Source: Paramecium sonneborni
Lineage: Eukaryota; Ciliophora; Oligohymenophorea; Peniculida; Parameciidae
DNA: 64,000 nucleotides
NCBI GenBank assembly: GCA_905182985.1
Contig: CAJJDN010000016.1
Location: forward strand, 346,577 to 410,576
Direction: 5' to 3'
In this document: one piece after another, positions 23,189 through 35,165 of the stretch
Position numbering within the stretch: position 1 is the first letter of the stretch
Layout: each line of letters opens with the position of its first letter
Program-made: the position numbers and the translations under genes
The notes under the pieces: model-generated
Databases searched by the model: none
What the model saw: the letters and a program-made list of their open reading frames with translations, nothing else
What the model was told of the DNA's origin: nothing

Positions 23189-23624
23189 TGTTTCATATTT
23201 TAAAGATTTTGAAGATTTTAATGGAAGAATTGATAAACCTACAGAATATGCTACTCCTAAAAATGAAGAATAATATCAATAAATTGATAATAAAAAACTT
23301 GTTATTTAACTTTAAAATTTTATTGAAGAAGGTAATCATAATAAAGAAAATCCAGATATTATTATGAAGAACCATGAATCACCATAAACTTAAATTAATG
23401 AAACTAAATTGCCATTTAAATAAGAAGATTCTTCTTTAAAAAAGAGATCACCAAAAGTGGAATTTAGAAATGAAAATAATGAAACACCTATTCCAAAATT
23501 ATTATTAAAAGAAGAATAATAAACTAAATAAACTGTAGTTGAATCATAATTATAAAATCAATCTAAATCAATTCAAGACAGATTATTAGCTAGATAAAAA
23601 AGTTAAAAGAAAAAGGAAATTTGA
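23178..23624 (+). CDS. Low-complexity hydrophilic protein, 148 aa, possibly 3' part of the preceding gene
   Basis: From ATG 23178 the frame reads MSNDVSYFKDFEDFNGRI, then an Asn/Gln/Lys-rich disordered region (EEGNHNKENPDIIMKNHE, KKRSPKVEFRNE). A helical basic end RLLARQKSQKKKEI precedes TGA 23622-23624. No intron is needed. The disordered, basic composition just upstream of a Cdc6/Orc1 ATPase gene could suggest a related role, but nothing in the sequence proves it. No domain is recognised. Confidence 0.5.
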
Positions 23625-23681
23625 TTATTTATATTTTTTAATAAAAGGTACGCTAATTTAAGCGCCATAATATATAAATTA

Positions 23682-24891
23682 ATGAAAAAGAAAAGATAAT
23701 TATCTTCAGATGATTAATAAAATATTAAGAAACAACCTAATGTATATGAAGATTTAGAAAATACATAAAGTAATGTTACTGATCAAATTATCAGAATGAA
23801 GTTTAGAGAAGCAGAAGAATATGAAATTTAATAATTTATAACATCGCATAATGAATAAAAGTTTCTAATGATTACTGGGTAACCTGGATGTGGAAAAACT
23901 ATGCTCTTAACTAAATGTATTAAATAATGGTAAAATACTTACACGACTATTTATATAAATGCAATGTAATGTAAAAATTATACAGAATTTTTAAACATTT
24001 CTAAAAAGTAAATGAATATTAAGAATTCCAATAATAAACAATAAATTCGTAATATCATTATGGATAAACTTAAAGATTTAAATGCGTAAGATTTATACAA
24101 TAATTATTTAGTATTATCATAGTTGATGAGTTTGATAATTTGTTTAAAGTAAGTGAAAAAGAAGCCTTTGATTTATTCTCTTTATCTAAACATGCTATTA
24201 TTATAGGAATCAGCAATGATATAGAGTTTCTATAAACTTAATCTGTGAGATACAAATTTTAGCTCCCTTAATTTAAAAATTTAATTCTTAAACCCTATAC
24301 AATTTAGTAATTATAAGAATTAGTTATTGATAATTTAAAATAACTGGATATATTGTAATTATTTTATCTTTATATAGAAAATATGATGAAAATGCAATAA
24401 AATTACTTACAACTAGAGCCTATAATGATAATGGAGGTGATATGAGAAATGTAAAAGATATTGTTAAAAGAATTTTGAGAGATAGAAATGAAATGACAAC
24501 AGAGGCTGTCAATTAAGAAGTAGGTATAAGTATAAATGATAACAAAATGAAAAGTGTTGTCACCAATTTATCTTTACATTAGAAAATAATACTCTTAGGA
24601 ATTACTGCATTATTAAAAAAAGATTCGGTTCAACTTGAAATAGATTTATAAGATCTTATCAGGAAAGTGAATGAAATTAAATACAAACTCAGTTTACCTT
24701 TAAGTGTAGACGTAGAAGAGGAACTTAATTTATTAAAAGATTATAACCTACTTACTACTAAAGAAGTTAAACAATAAAAAATGGGCTTTAAAATTATTGT
24801 TAAAAAAATACAATCCAAATTCACAGCTGAAGAATTGAAATATTAATTATCTGATCAAGATGCATTTTAAAACATTTTACAATAACTATGA
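23682..24891 (+). CDS. Cdc6/Orc1-family AAA+ ATPase, 386 aa, 2 introns
   Basis: Orc1/Cdc6 ATPases load the MCM helicase at replication origins. Introns of 26 and 23 nt leave 387 codons. Visible motifs are Walker A GQPGCGKTMLLT (residues about 66-77), Walker B IIIVDEFDNLF formed only after splicing of the first intron, sensor-1-like AIIIGISNDIEF, and the sensor-2 region NDNGGDMRNVKDIVKRIL typical of Cdc6/Orc1. A C-terminal winged-helix-like region follows (SLHQKIILLGITALLKKDS, KDYNLLTTKEVKQ). Length suits Cdc6 or a short Orc1 without a BAH domain. Which of the two it is cannot be settled by eye. Confidence 0.8.
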
Positions 24892-25736
24892 ATTTATTTA
24901 ATTATTATTACTAAAGGATTTCTACATTTAATGTAAGCCTTCCCTCACCTATATAATTATTTTAACTAATAAAATCAAACTGATTCTTTGACCTATGATT
25001 GTAATATTAAAAAAACTATAACTTCTTCTTATTAGATATACTTTATTTAATAAATGATTCAAATTAATATCTTATACTAAAATTTTTATTCACAGAAATT
25101 GAAAATCATATATTAAATAAGAATCTATAATTAAAGAGTCTGATCTCATTCTAATACCTATAGTAATATAGTTATTAATGTATTCTTGAATAATAAAAAG
25201 AAAACTTAATTATATTTAAATTGTATATAAAAAGATCTTAAATTGTATTATAAGTTTAGTAAAAATAAAATACTTAAAATTAAATATTAGTTTTGACTTG
25301 ATAATTTATATAATCAGATAACATATATAAATAGTAGATCTTAAATGGAAAATGGTAAAAATATAATAAAAATAATCTTTAGCAATAAATTTTGGCTTGA
25401 TGAATAATAATTAAATAAAATATACTAAAATTTTCAATACCAAATTTAAACTTATAATGATAGTAAATAAAATACAATATTAAAAAGGATTAAATAATTT
25501 ATTTTACTAAAAGAGAGCTCATATTTTAGTGATTTTAATTGAAAAATCAAAAAAATTTAATATTTGGTTATTAGGAATTGGTAAGTATAATTAAAAATAT
25601 AAAAACGACATTATTATTACTTAAGATTTTAAAAAAAATGATGTAAAATGATAATAAGAATTAAAAGGAATGATATATGTTAAATAAATAATATTAGAAG
25701 AAATATTTATGATTCGTTTTTGTTAATATTATTAAT
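24892..25736. other. AT-rich intergenic region, 845 bp
   Basis: No supportable gene. A 140-codon minus-strand frame (about 25087-25512) is Tyr/Phe/Ile-rich and consistent with chance in AT-rich DNA with one stop codon. From 25086 the sequence belongs to duplicated pair 2. Confidence 0.4.
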
Positions 25737-27432
25737 ATGAAAGCTTTGATTTTATTATTATTGGGTTTGAGTGCATATGCATTCACAGAGTAGATGATGT
25801 CTTTGGAAGAATTAGCAAATTTTAATGTAAAAACAATGGATTGCTCAAGATCAGATCAATTTTCTTTTATAGAGAAACAAATGAAGTAATGGGAAGATTT
25901 GTTAATTCACTAAAAAGCTATCTCTCATGATATTAAAATCTTAGAATAAATGGAGAAAATGTTGACAACAAAGCATCATTCTTTCTTAGAAGCCTAAGTG
26001 AAAGTTTCAGGAAAGAAATTATTAAAGAAATTGCACAAATTAGAATTACCTTTAACAAAAAGTAAGATTGGTTTAAGTCAAGTAAAGGCTTTAAGAGAAT
26101 AATGTCATGGTTTAGATTCTGAAAGTATATATAAATATAATAATATATATAGATCATGAAGATAGAACAGCAGCCAAAAAAGAGTTATGTAGATTATTAA
26201 GAGAATATATAAATAGTCTTAATAATTGTAGATAATAATGTAGAAGTACACCAATAACNTTATTCACAGAAATTGAAAATCATATATTAAATAAGAATCT
26301 ATAATTAAAGAGTCTGATCTCATTCTAATACCTATAGTAATATAGTTATTAATGTATTCTTGAATAATAAAAAGAAAACTTAATTATATTTAAATTGTAT
26401 ATAAAAAGATCTTAAATTGTATTATAAGTTTAGTAAAAATAAAATACTTAAAATTAAATATTAGTTTTGACTTGATAATTTATATAATCAGATAACATAT
26501 ATAAATAGTAGATCTTAAATGGAAAATGGTAAAAATATAATAAAAATAATCTTTAGCAATAAATTTTGGCTTGATGAATAATAATTAAATAAAATATACT
26601 AAAATTTTCAATACCAAATTTAAACTTATAATGATAGTAAATAAAATACAATATTAAAAAGGATTAAATAATTTATTTTACTAAAAGAGAGCTCATATTT
26701 TAGTGATTTTAATTGAAAAATCAAAAAAATTTAATATTTGGTTATTAGGAATTGGTAAGTATAATTAAAAATATAAAAACGACATTATTATTACTTAAGA
26801 TTTTAAAAAAAATGATGTAAAATGATAATAAGAATTAAAAGGAATGATATATGTTAAATAAATAATATTAGAAGAAATATTTATGATTCGTTTTTGTTAA
26901 TATTATTAATATGAAAGCTTTGATTTTATTATTATTGGGTTTGAGTGCATATGCATTCACAGAGTAGATGATGTCTTTGGAAGAATTAGCAAATTTTAAT
27001 GTAAAAACAATGGATTGCTCAAGATCAGATCAATTTTCTTTTATAGAGAAACAAATGAAGTAATGGGAAGATTTGTTAATTCACTAAAAAGCTATCTCTC
27101 ATGATATTAAAATCTTAGAATAAATGGAGAAAATGTTGACAACAAAGCATCATTCTTTCTTAGAAGCCTAAGTGAAAGTTTCAGGAAAGAAATTATTAAA
27201 GAAATTGCACAAATTAGAATTACCTTTAACAAAAAGTAAGATTGGTTTAAGTCAAGTAAAGGCTTTAAGAGAATAATGTCATGGTTTAGATTCTGAAAGT
27301 ATATATAAATATAATAATATATATAGATCATGAAGATAGAACAGCAGCCAAAAAAGAGTTATGTAGATTATTAAGAGAATATATAAATAGTCTTAATAAT
27401 TGTAGATAATAATGTAGAAGTACACCAATAAC
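25086..27432. repeat. Direct repeat of 1173 bp around a single N (pair 2)
   Basis: Bases 25086-26258 recur as 26260-27432, with N at 26259 (offset 1174). I noticed no differences by eye. Probable unmerged contig overlap. Confidence 0.9.
25737..26258 (+). pseudogene. Truncated false copy of the secreted repeat protein
   Basis: Same start (MKALILLLLGLSAYAF) and intron as the complete gene at 26911, cut at the N. It should not be counted as a second gene. Confidence 0.85.
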
Positions 27433-27967
27433 AGTAATAAAGATAAAAGGTTAAATAAAAGATCTTGAAATCATTCGAGGAGGATGCACAACAAGTGGAT
27501 CTTAAACAGGAGTTAAGGTAACATCTGAAGATGATGAAACTCATGAAATTACTATTCATCATCATCATCATGGAAAAACAACTTCATAAGCAGCTGCACA
27601 TTCAGAATCAGATGCAGATACATAAGAATAATCATCAGAACATTCAACCTAAGAATAAGCTGCAGATACAGAAACTACAGAAGAATAAACAGCAGCAGAA
27701 GAATAAGCAGCAGCAGAAGAATAAGCAGCAGAAGAAACTACATAGACAGGAGAAGAAACTACATAGACAGGAGAAGAAACTACATAGACAGGTGAAGAAA
27801 CTACATAGACAGGTGAAGAAACTACATAAACAGGTGAGGAAACTACAGAAGAAACAACTGAAGAAACTACATAAACAGGTGAAGAAACTACAGAAGAAAC
27901 TACAGAAGAAACAACAGAAGAAACTACAGAAGAAACAACAGAAGAAACTACAGATACAACAGAATGA
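26911..27967 (+). CDS. Secreted protein with Thr/Glu-rich repeat tail, 342 aa, 1 intron
   Basis: A 28-nt intron leaves 343 codons. Residues 1-16 form a clean signal peptide (MKALILLLLGLSAYAF). The mature N-terminal part (about 20-210) is helical with several Cys (KTMDCSRSDQF, REQCHGLDSE, NNCRQQCRSTP, RGGCTTSG). A His run of five follows near residue 216. The last 110 residues are low-complexity: EEQAAAEEQ, then ETTQTGE units and EETTEETTE blocks. The composition recalls mucin-like or extrusome-matrix proteins, but no family is recognised. Opposite-frame ORFs over the repeats (27531-27995 and 27644-27979) are artefacts. It is likely to enter the secretory pathway; final location is unknown. 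Confidence 0.75.
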
Positions 27968-28221
27968 TAAAGTAATCAAAATAATATTAAAATAATAAAT
28001 ATCATCTTTATTATAATTGTAAGACTAATTATTCTAAGTTTTCCAGTTTTTATGATTATTTATTTAATATGCCAATCTAAATGAGCATAATTATAATTAA
28101 AAGAAATATCAATAATAGATAAAGTATTTCTGATCGTCTCCCTTAATAAAGTTAAGTTTAAGAAATCGTTTACTTTTATTATTAAGATTGACCTGTTTAC
28201 ATTATTTTTTTTAATGTATTA

Positions 28222-29259
28222 TCATCTAGTTTTTTAGAACTAATTATATATATAAAATAATTACTCTTCATATTCATGATTGATATTAGAACTCTATGAT
28301 TTTTATGATTTTGCCATTGCTTCTAATCTGATTTTAACATTATTAATCCATTTTTCATAATCGTCTTTTAATCCAGACATTGTTTTATTCATAATAGTAC
28401 CTTTCATCATTGTAGATTTTGTAAATACAACAGAAGCGAATATTTTCAATAGACATTTATTTTCTTCTAATTGTGATACTTCCCACTTTTCTTCTGCTTA
28501 AAAACTATTACCATATGGAACATCTAAAGTATGAGTAGTACAAGTATATATTAATTTTTCTGGGTCTTTTTTATAAGTAAAAAGTTTATGCATTCTACTT
28601 TTATCTTTAAAAGGAACTCCAGATAATTTAATAACATTTTTCATTTCTCTCTAAAACATTCCTGGATTATCTTCAATAGGAGTCCATTTAGTCAATTAAA
28701 TATCTGTATCCTTTTCTGATTATCTATGATCTGCTATTGAATAAACTAAAGCATCATCTGCAAGAAAGAATTCAAAAAATTTATCTAAATTAAATGAAAA
28801 AGTGAATTTGCACATCTCTTAATCCATAGATGCTTCTGATTATAGAAATTAGATCTCTACTTCAGCATTTTCTATTTATGAGTCATCTTCTCTCATACTA
28901 TCTGAAGGAGTCTAGAATGTTTATTAATTTGATAAAGGCTATCCTGATATTAATGCATTCATTAGATTATAAACTTAATCCTTATTATGAAAACTATTGA
29001 AACAATATGATTTCCCATCTTTTGTAAATATATCAATATCATTCTTATTTTTACTATCTAACTTAATAATATCATCTAATTTTATAACTAAATTCGTTTT
29101 GCTTCCTGCAAGATTTGCATAAAAACAAATATGATTCTCTGCTATAAAAATTCTTCCATATTTTGAAATTAAGGCTTTTAAAGCACATGAATAATCCTAA
29201 AAGATTATTTCCCCTTTTGGTAAACCAAATAATTATATCAATAAATCCTTTGCAGACAT
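28222..29259 (-). CDS. GRAM plus VASt domain protein (LAM/GRAMD-type lipid transfer), 345 aa
   Basis: GRAM-VASt proteins bind membranes and transfer sterols at contact sites. The intronless frame of 346 codons begins with a GRAM domain (residues about 18-95: FQDYSCALKALISKYGRIFI, ENHICFYANLAGSKTNLVIK, LDDIIKLDSKNKN, DIDIFTKDGKSYCF). A VASt-like domain occupies about 140-320 (FSFNLDKFFEFFLADDALVY, WTPIEDNPGMFQREMKNVI, TTHTLDVPYGNSFQAEEKWE, FASVVFTKSTMMKGTI). No transmembrane anchor is visible at the C-terminus, unlike yeast LAMs. The complete gene lies in the first copy of pair 3; its 5' part is repeated after the N at 29999. Confidence 0.85.
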
Positions 29260-29420
29260 CTATTTATTTAATAATATAATACTATTGTTATTTTATTCGA
29301 AATTTCATAAACAGATATTTTCAAATATAGATTATTTTTTAGTCAAATTTATGTACTCAATTACTCATTACAGATAAATCAAGAATTATTATTAAATAGT
29401 ATTTCTATATTAAAACATAA

Positions 29421-29998
29421 TCACTCCTTTTCTAAAATTATTAATTACTCTCCTGTTGAATCATTAAAAATCTCTTAAATTTACATTTCTTTTTTATCAA
29501 ATAAAGAAAGTCTAGGAAAATTTTAAATTAAATCAATTTCAGCTCCTGGATTTAAAAATAACGAATCATCTTGACAAATTACAAAATTAAATATGCTCTA
29601 AGAATTTCTAAATTACATATTATTACTTCTATTTTATCAGTTAAATTAAATTTTCTTGTAACTACTTTATCAAAAAATCTAAATTAAATACTTATTCCAT
29701 TTTCTTCTGGTTCTTAAGGTAAATTTGATAACAATGTAGCTTTTATAAATTATCTTTATTCCTCTAATATTATTTTTTACATACTTCTTCTTCTTATTAT
29801 TATTAAATTAACTATTCTTATTATTACTTTTCCTCCTATATTCTCTTTTTTTAATTATCTGCTTTTTAAACAGCCATCATATATTCTATTTCTTATTTTT
29901 CTAATAATTCTTCCCTCTATCTTTATTGTATTTCCTATTACTTTTTTGCTTCCATTTCCCTTTGTTTTTATATAAATCTTTCCTATTAGCTTTAATTA
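29421..29998 (-). pseudogene. Truncated false copy of UAS-UBX gene 3' part
   Basis: Identical by eye to the 3' portion of the UBX gene at 30595-31172, cut at the N. It is an assembly duplicate. Confidence 0.8.
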
Positions 29999-29999
29999 N

Positions 30000-30433
30000 A
30001 TAGATGCTTCTGATTATAGAAATTAGATCTCTACTTCAGCATTTTCTATTTATGAGTCATCTTCTCTCATACTATCTGAAGGAGTCTAGAATGTTTATTA
30101 ATTTGATAAAGGCTATCCTGATATTAATGCATTCATTAGATTATAAACTTAATCCTTATTATGAAAACTATTGAAACAATATGATTTCCCATCTTTTGTA
30201 AATATATCAATATCATTCTTATTTTTACTATCTAACTTAATAATATCATCTAATTTTATAACTAAATTCGTTTTGCTTCCTGCAAGATTTGCATAAAAAC
30301 AAATATGATTCTCTGCTATAAAAATTCTTCCATATTTTGAAATTAAGGCTTTTAAAGCACATGAATAATCCTAAAAGATTATTTCCCCTTTTGGTAAACC
30401 AAATAATTATATCAATAAATCCTTTGCAGACAT
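30000..30433 (-). pseudogene. Truncated false copy of GRAM-VASt gene 5' part
   Basis: The start (ATG at 30433) and GRAM domain are identical to the complete gene, cut off at the N. It is an assembly duplicate. Confidence 0.8.
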
Positions 30434-30594
30434 CTATTTATTTAATAATATAATACTATTGTTATTTTATTCGAAATTTCATAAACAGATATTTTCAAAT
30501 ATAGATTATTTTTTAGTCAAATTTATGTACTCAATTACTCATTACAGATAAATCAAGAATTATTATTAAATAGTATTTCTATATTAAAACATAA

Positions 30595-31966
30595 TCACTC
30601 CTTTTCTAAAATTATTAATTACTCTCCTGTTGAATCATTAAAAATCTCTTAAATTTACATTTCTTTTTTATCAAATAAAGAAAGTCTAGGAAAATTTTAA
30701 ATTAAATCAATTTCAGCTCCTGGATTTAAAAATAACGAATCATCTTGACAAATTACAAAATTAAATATGCTCTAAGAATTTCTAAATTACATATTATTAC
30801 TTCTATTTTATCAGTTAAATTAAATTTTCTTGTAACTACTTTATCAAAAAATCTAAATTAAATACTTATTCCATTTTCTTCTGGTTCTTAAGGTAAATTT
30901 GATAACAATGTAGCTTTTATAAATTATCTTTATTCCTCTAATATTATTTTTTACATACTTCTTCTTCTTATTATTATTAAATTAACTATTCTTATTATTA
31001 CTTTTCCTCCTATATTCTCTTTTTTTAATTATCTGCTTTTTAAACAGCCATCATATATTCTATTTCTTATTTTTCTAATAATTCTTCCCTCTATCTTTAT
31101 TGTATTTCCTATTACTTTTTTGCTTCCATTTCCCTTTGTTTTTATATAAATCTTTCCTATTAGCTTTAATTAATCTCTTCAGGATTATCAACAAGTCTTT
31201 TTGCTTTTTTCTCTAAAGTAATAATCTCTTAAATAGAACATCTTATTTATTTTATTTCCTAAGCCAATTCTTCAAATTTTGTTGAAGGAAATAATTTAAT
31301 TTATTTTATTAAATCAATTTCTTCAATAAAATTTTTTCTATATATTAAAATAGAGGGAAGTTCAATATTTTAAGTAGGTAATTAAGTTAAGGTTTCTTAA
31401 TTACCTATAAATGCATAACAAATAAATGATTTATTTACTAAATTTACTAAAGTTTTGCATTAAAACATTGTTTGTAAAATTTTTAAACTTGAAACATCAT
31501 GTACATATACAAAAAGTGGAAAATTTATATCTTAAGCTTTTTTTAGATTATCTTAAAATGAACCCATTTCAAACTTTATCTAAATCTTTACTTTTTTAGA
31601 TTATATATTTTTTTAAAATTCTTCACCATAATTTTAATTTTTTGTAACTATGTCTATATAAGTAATTAAATACAAAAGGCTTTTGCTATTTTCCAAACAC
31701 CAGACGCCAAATTTTCCTCGTTTTCCATTCTACTATCTTTATATTGTTTATATTTTAAAATTAAATCTTCAATATCTTAAGTCTATTATAATTTAATATC
31801 TTATTATCTAAAACTTTTTTATGTTTATGGAAGTTTTTATTATTATTAAACTTCTTTTTGATTTACATCTTCAGATTATTATTATTGAATTTCAAAATCA
31901 AAATAAAATTATATTGCATTCTTATTTAAATAAAAACATTTTTACTTCAAGCTCAAAATTATTCAT
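30595..31966 (-). CDS. UAS-UBX domain protein (FAF/UBXD8 type), 424 aa, 4 introns
   Basis: UBX proteins recruit the AAA ATPase p97/Cdc48. Introns of 25, 20, 23 and 29 nt leave 425 codons. After a Gln-rich N-terminus comes a thioredoxin-like UAS region (residues about 95-235: GSFQDNLKKAQDINFPLFVY, VHDVSSLKILQTMFQCKTLV, NKSFICYAFIGNQETLTQLP, IELPSILIYRK). A long charged coiled coil follows (about 250-330, QQERFIQKQREMEAKKQQE). The C-terminal UBX domain has GISIQFRFFDKVVTRKFNL, SIFNFVICQDDSLFLNPGAE, NFPRLSLFD and LIILEKE. The classic FPR turn reads FPRL. The UBX fold forms only after the 29-nt intron is removed. No TM hairpin is seen. Confidence 0.85.
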
Positions 31967-32111
31967 TTATAAATAATTTATGCATTTCTCCTCATCCTAA
32001 CATCCTGTAATTTCAGAAAATTTTTTCACTAATTAATAATCTTATTACATGTGTATAATAAATAAAATAATAAGTCAAAGCTATATTCTTTTTTTTTAAT
32101 AATTAATTAAA

Positions 32112-33619
32112 ATGGCATAATAGCTACCAAAAATATAGGATAGACTAAATTAAAGTATTGTAAATCCATTTTATGTTCCTGATGAATATGAAATATTTAA
32201 AATGAAAGAAAAAGAAAAGTAAATAAAAATGGAAGAAAGAATCAAGTTTCAAAATCTTAGAGTTCATGAGAAAGGTATAAAATAAAAAGAAAAATTGAGT
32301 ATTAGAGAAATTAACGAGATTGGTAAAGAAGAAGATAAAAATGATAAAGAATATAATGCAAAGATGTATTAATATTATTAGATTTAAGAAATATTATCGA
32401 TGCTGCTGACAATGCAGTTAAGAATAGAGTAAGATAAAAAGAACCAATGTATCAATTTATAGATAAAAAGAGGGAAATGTTGTTATTTTAAATGTTAATT
32501 GATCATAAAAGAGGAATGATAGATGAATTTGAGAAATTGACTAAATTACATAGATTAGGTTTAGAAAAAAGTGAATAACTAATAGAAGAAGATGTTGAAT
32601 TATTTAATAAGTTTTTAGAATAAAATAAAATGAGTTCAAGAGAAGCTATAAAAGAAGCAGAAAGAGAAACAAAATTAAAACAAGAAAAAAATAATGAAAT
32701 CAAAGCTTTATAAGAACATAGAACAGATTTAATGACTAAAATATAATAAAAAATAGACAATTTAGAAGATCTTTTAAAATACAAAAAGTTTTTAGATAAA
32801 ATTACTCCAAAAGAGTTTTAGATGAAATAAAAATAACCTAAATAATAATAATAATAATAATAATAGGTTGTTTTATCTAGAAATAATTAAAATAACTAAA
32901 TTAATAATGAATTATAATAATTATTAAATGATTCAGATGATGAATAAGTGACATATTTTACTCAACCAAAATAATTAGAAGAAATATTTTAATAATTAGA
33001 AGAAAAGAATTTGTTTCTTATTGGAAATACAAAAGAAAGAGAATAAATGGTAGAAGATTTAAGAAATAAATATTACTAAAAGATTAAGACCTTAGAAGAA
33101 AAACAAAAAACTGCTTAACAAACTAAGAACGAATTCTTAAGACAAATTGATTAAGTCAATGAATAAATTAAAGGATTAAAAGCAATAAGAAGTGATAGTG
33201 AAGTGTTTGAACCATTAAAAAATTTAGAAAATTAAATAGCAAAAATATATAGGAGTGATGTTAATATTGAACCAAGAAAAGATATTACAGGTATTGAAAT
33301 GCTAAAAGAAACTGAGAAATTATTAGAATAACGAATAAATGATTTGAAAATGTTTAGATAAATTGCCCCAGATCTTGTGCTAGAAAAAGAAAAGAATTGT
33401 ATTAAGGCTAGGAAAGACATAGTAAAGTAGATGAAATAAGAGCAAGATTTATTAGATTAATAGAAAAAATAAAAGGAATAATAAAAAGAATAAATTGTTC
33501 ATAAAAGAATTGGTAGACCTATAATGACTAGATCATGGCCACCACAGGTTTAAGTAGAGGAATAAGTAGTTGATGATATTACAGAAGAAGAAAAAGAAAG
33601 AATTAAATATTTTACATGA
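32112..33619 (+). CDS. CFAP100: CFAP100/CCDC37-like ciliary coiled-coil protein (DUF4200), 494 aa, 1 intron
   Basis: CFAP100 (MIA1 in Chlamydomonas) belongs to the modifier of inner arms complex that controls inner dynein arm I1. A 23-nt intron leaves 495 codons. The DUF4200 region lies at about residues 115-235: REMLLFQMLIDHKRGMIDEF, LGLEKSEQLIEEDVELFNKF, LEQNKMSSREAIKEAERETK, EIKALQEHRTDLMTKIQQKI, KYKKFLDKITP. The motif of a phenylalanine-rich FNKFLEQN followed by S-REAIKEAE is characteristic. A Gln run of eight (TAA x7, TAG) follows near residue 243, and the rest is coiled coil. Assigned with fair confidence to CFAP100; another DUF4200 family member is possible. Confidence 0.75.
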
Positions 33620-33674
33620 ATATTAAATGGAAATTTAAACTTAGATCTTTAATATTTTTTGATGTTTATCTATC

Positions 33675-34112
33675 TCATTCTTCTCTTAAATTTTTTAATT
33701 TAATAATTTAATGATTAAATTTAATGTGTCTTTTCAATGATTATAAATGATAATATTTCTTATCACATTCTAGACAATTAAATGTTTTGTTTTCTTTTTA
33801 CATTTTATTAGAACTAGTTTTAATTTATCTCTAAAAGAAATTTTTACTTGATCTTGTCTTGCTTAATTTGCTTTTTTTATTTTATTTATCTTATTTCCTC
33901 TTTTAGGATTCCAGAATCTTATCATCATTAAATTTAGACTGTTTATGGAACTATTCATATGATGGAATTTTCTATTCATTCTATGATTTATTTTCTGGAT
34001 AACATTAAGTTTTTCTTAATAAATCTTGTTTCTCTAATGATAATTTATAACAAATAGTAACCAATTTACTTACATCTGCAAAATATTTTACTAATGAAAC
34101 TTAATCATCCAT
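33675..34112 (-). CDS. Single C2H2 zinc-finger protein, 145 aa
   Basis: An intronless frame of 146 codons from ATG 34112 to TGA at 33675-33677. It has a hydrophilic, Lys/Ser/Gln-rich body (KKSKLSKTRSSKNFFQRQIK) and one C-terminal C2H2 finger, C-x2-C-x12-H-x4-H: CLECDKKYYHLQSLKRHIKF followed by NH. The finger has the usual aromatic and Leu core positions. A single finger near the C-terminus may bind nucleic acid or protein. It converges with CFAP100, 55 bp away. Confidence 0.75.
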
Positions 34113-35165
34113 CTTTAAAGTTTGTTTTTAATAAAATAGTCAATATTCAATTTATTGTTCTAGATTCTTGAAATCCTTTAAATATTTAGAACAACTAAAT
34201 ACACTTATCAATTTATTTTATTAAATAATTTATAAAATAAATTCTATTTACAGCTCAAACATAAAAAATTCAAGTTATATATTGTTTGTAACAAATAAAA
34301 AGAAATTAATTATTTTATCTTTTTCTTTTTTTTAATTATGAATGCCAAAAGAGTATTTCATGAAAAGGTTGAACTTTACGAAAAGCTATTATTTGATTAC
34401 AATAACCTTTTCTGAATTGGTTGATAAAAATGCAAATTTATTTCAGAAAAGCCCTTTTTAATATTTATTTTTATCAATGATATTTGTTAATTAAGAAGGT
34501 ATCTGCTTATTCAAAGGACTTTAAGAATAAAAGCATAAAAATCTCATTATTGTTTCTTTGGCAGAATATTTATCTTAAATTCTTAATTATTGATATTTTA
34601 ATTTCAATCGTCGTTTCTAATTTTTTTTAGTATATAAATCATTGTGAATTTGAAAAAAAATATTATTTCAATAGGATATTGCTGAAAAATAATGATAATT
34701 ATTCGCTCTTTTAATTTCAAAATTCATCAAAAACTAATTAAAATCACATTTCTAAAAAGAAAAATAGAATTACTAGAAATTGCAAACAAAAATTGCATAC
34801 TTTATTGAGTTTCACAGAAACTTCTTGTTAAATATTTGATTATATGACTAATAGTAAAAGTAATTTTTATTTAATTCGAAATTGAAATTGGTATTTTCTA
34901 TTTGCATTTCGTCTACTTGAAAGATTTCTCATAAAAATTAATTAGTTATAGAAGAATAAAATAAATTTCTTCTTCTGCTGTAGTTTTTTTTGAAATTAGA
35001 CATGTCTATTACAACAACAAGTTTAATGATTCAACAGATTCTATTTAAGAAAAAAAGGATTATTTTTGAATAATTAATAAATCATCAAAAGATTTTATCT
35101 AAATAAAGAAATATTATGAAAATATTTATAATTTTGAGTTTTAATTTAATATTAAAAGTTTTCTA
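34113..35165. other. Long AT-rich gap, 1.05 kb, no supportable gene
   Basis: A plus-strand ATG at 34338 gives only 26 codons. On the minus strand between about 34620 and 35010 there are coding-like fragments (MQIENTNFNFELNKNYFYY, then NSIKYAIFVCNFQQFYFSFQ) in one frame, but interrupted by TGA. A decayed gene is possible. Confidence 0.3.

Larger units (their letters stand above)
28826..31172. repeat. Direct repeat of 1173 bp around a single N (pair 3)
   Basis: Bases 28826-29998 recur as 30000-31172, with N at 29999 (offset 1174, the same as pair 2). The block holds the 5' part of the GRAM-VASt gene and the 3' part of the UBX gene, so each copy completes one gene and truncates the other, as expected for overlapping contig ends. 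Confidence 0.9.

Noticed and set aside
25087..25512. 140-codon minus-strand frame rich in Tyr/Phe
   Set aside because: Open frames of this length occur by chance in AT-rich DNA with one stop codon; no Gln pattern, introns or domain.
27531..27995. Lys/Gln-rich and Cys/Phe-rich ORFs in the Thr/Glu repeat gene
   Set aside because: Out-of-frame and antisense readings of the repeat tail; the true frame has a signal peptide and a good splice.
32840..32870. TAA trinucleotide run as a microsatellite or stop cluster
   Set aside because: It encodes eight in-frame Gln residues of the CFAP100-like protein.
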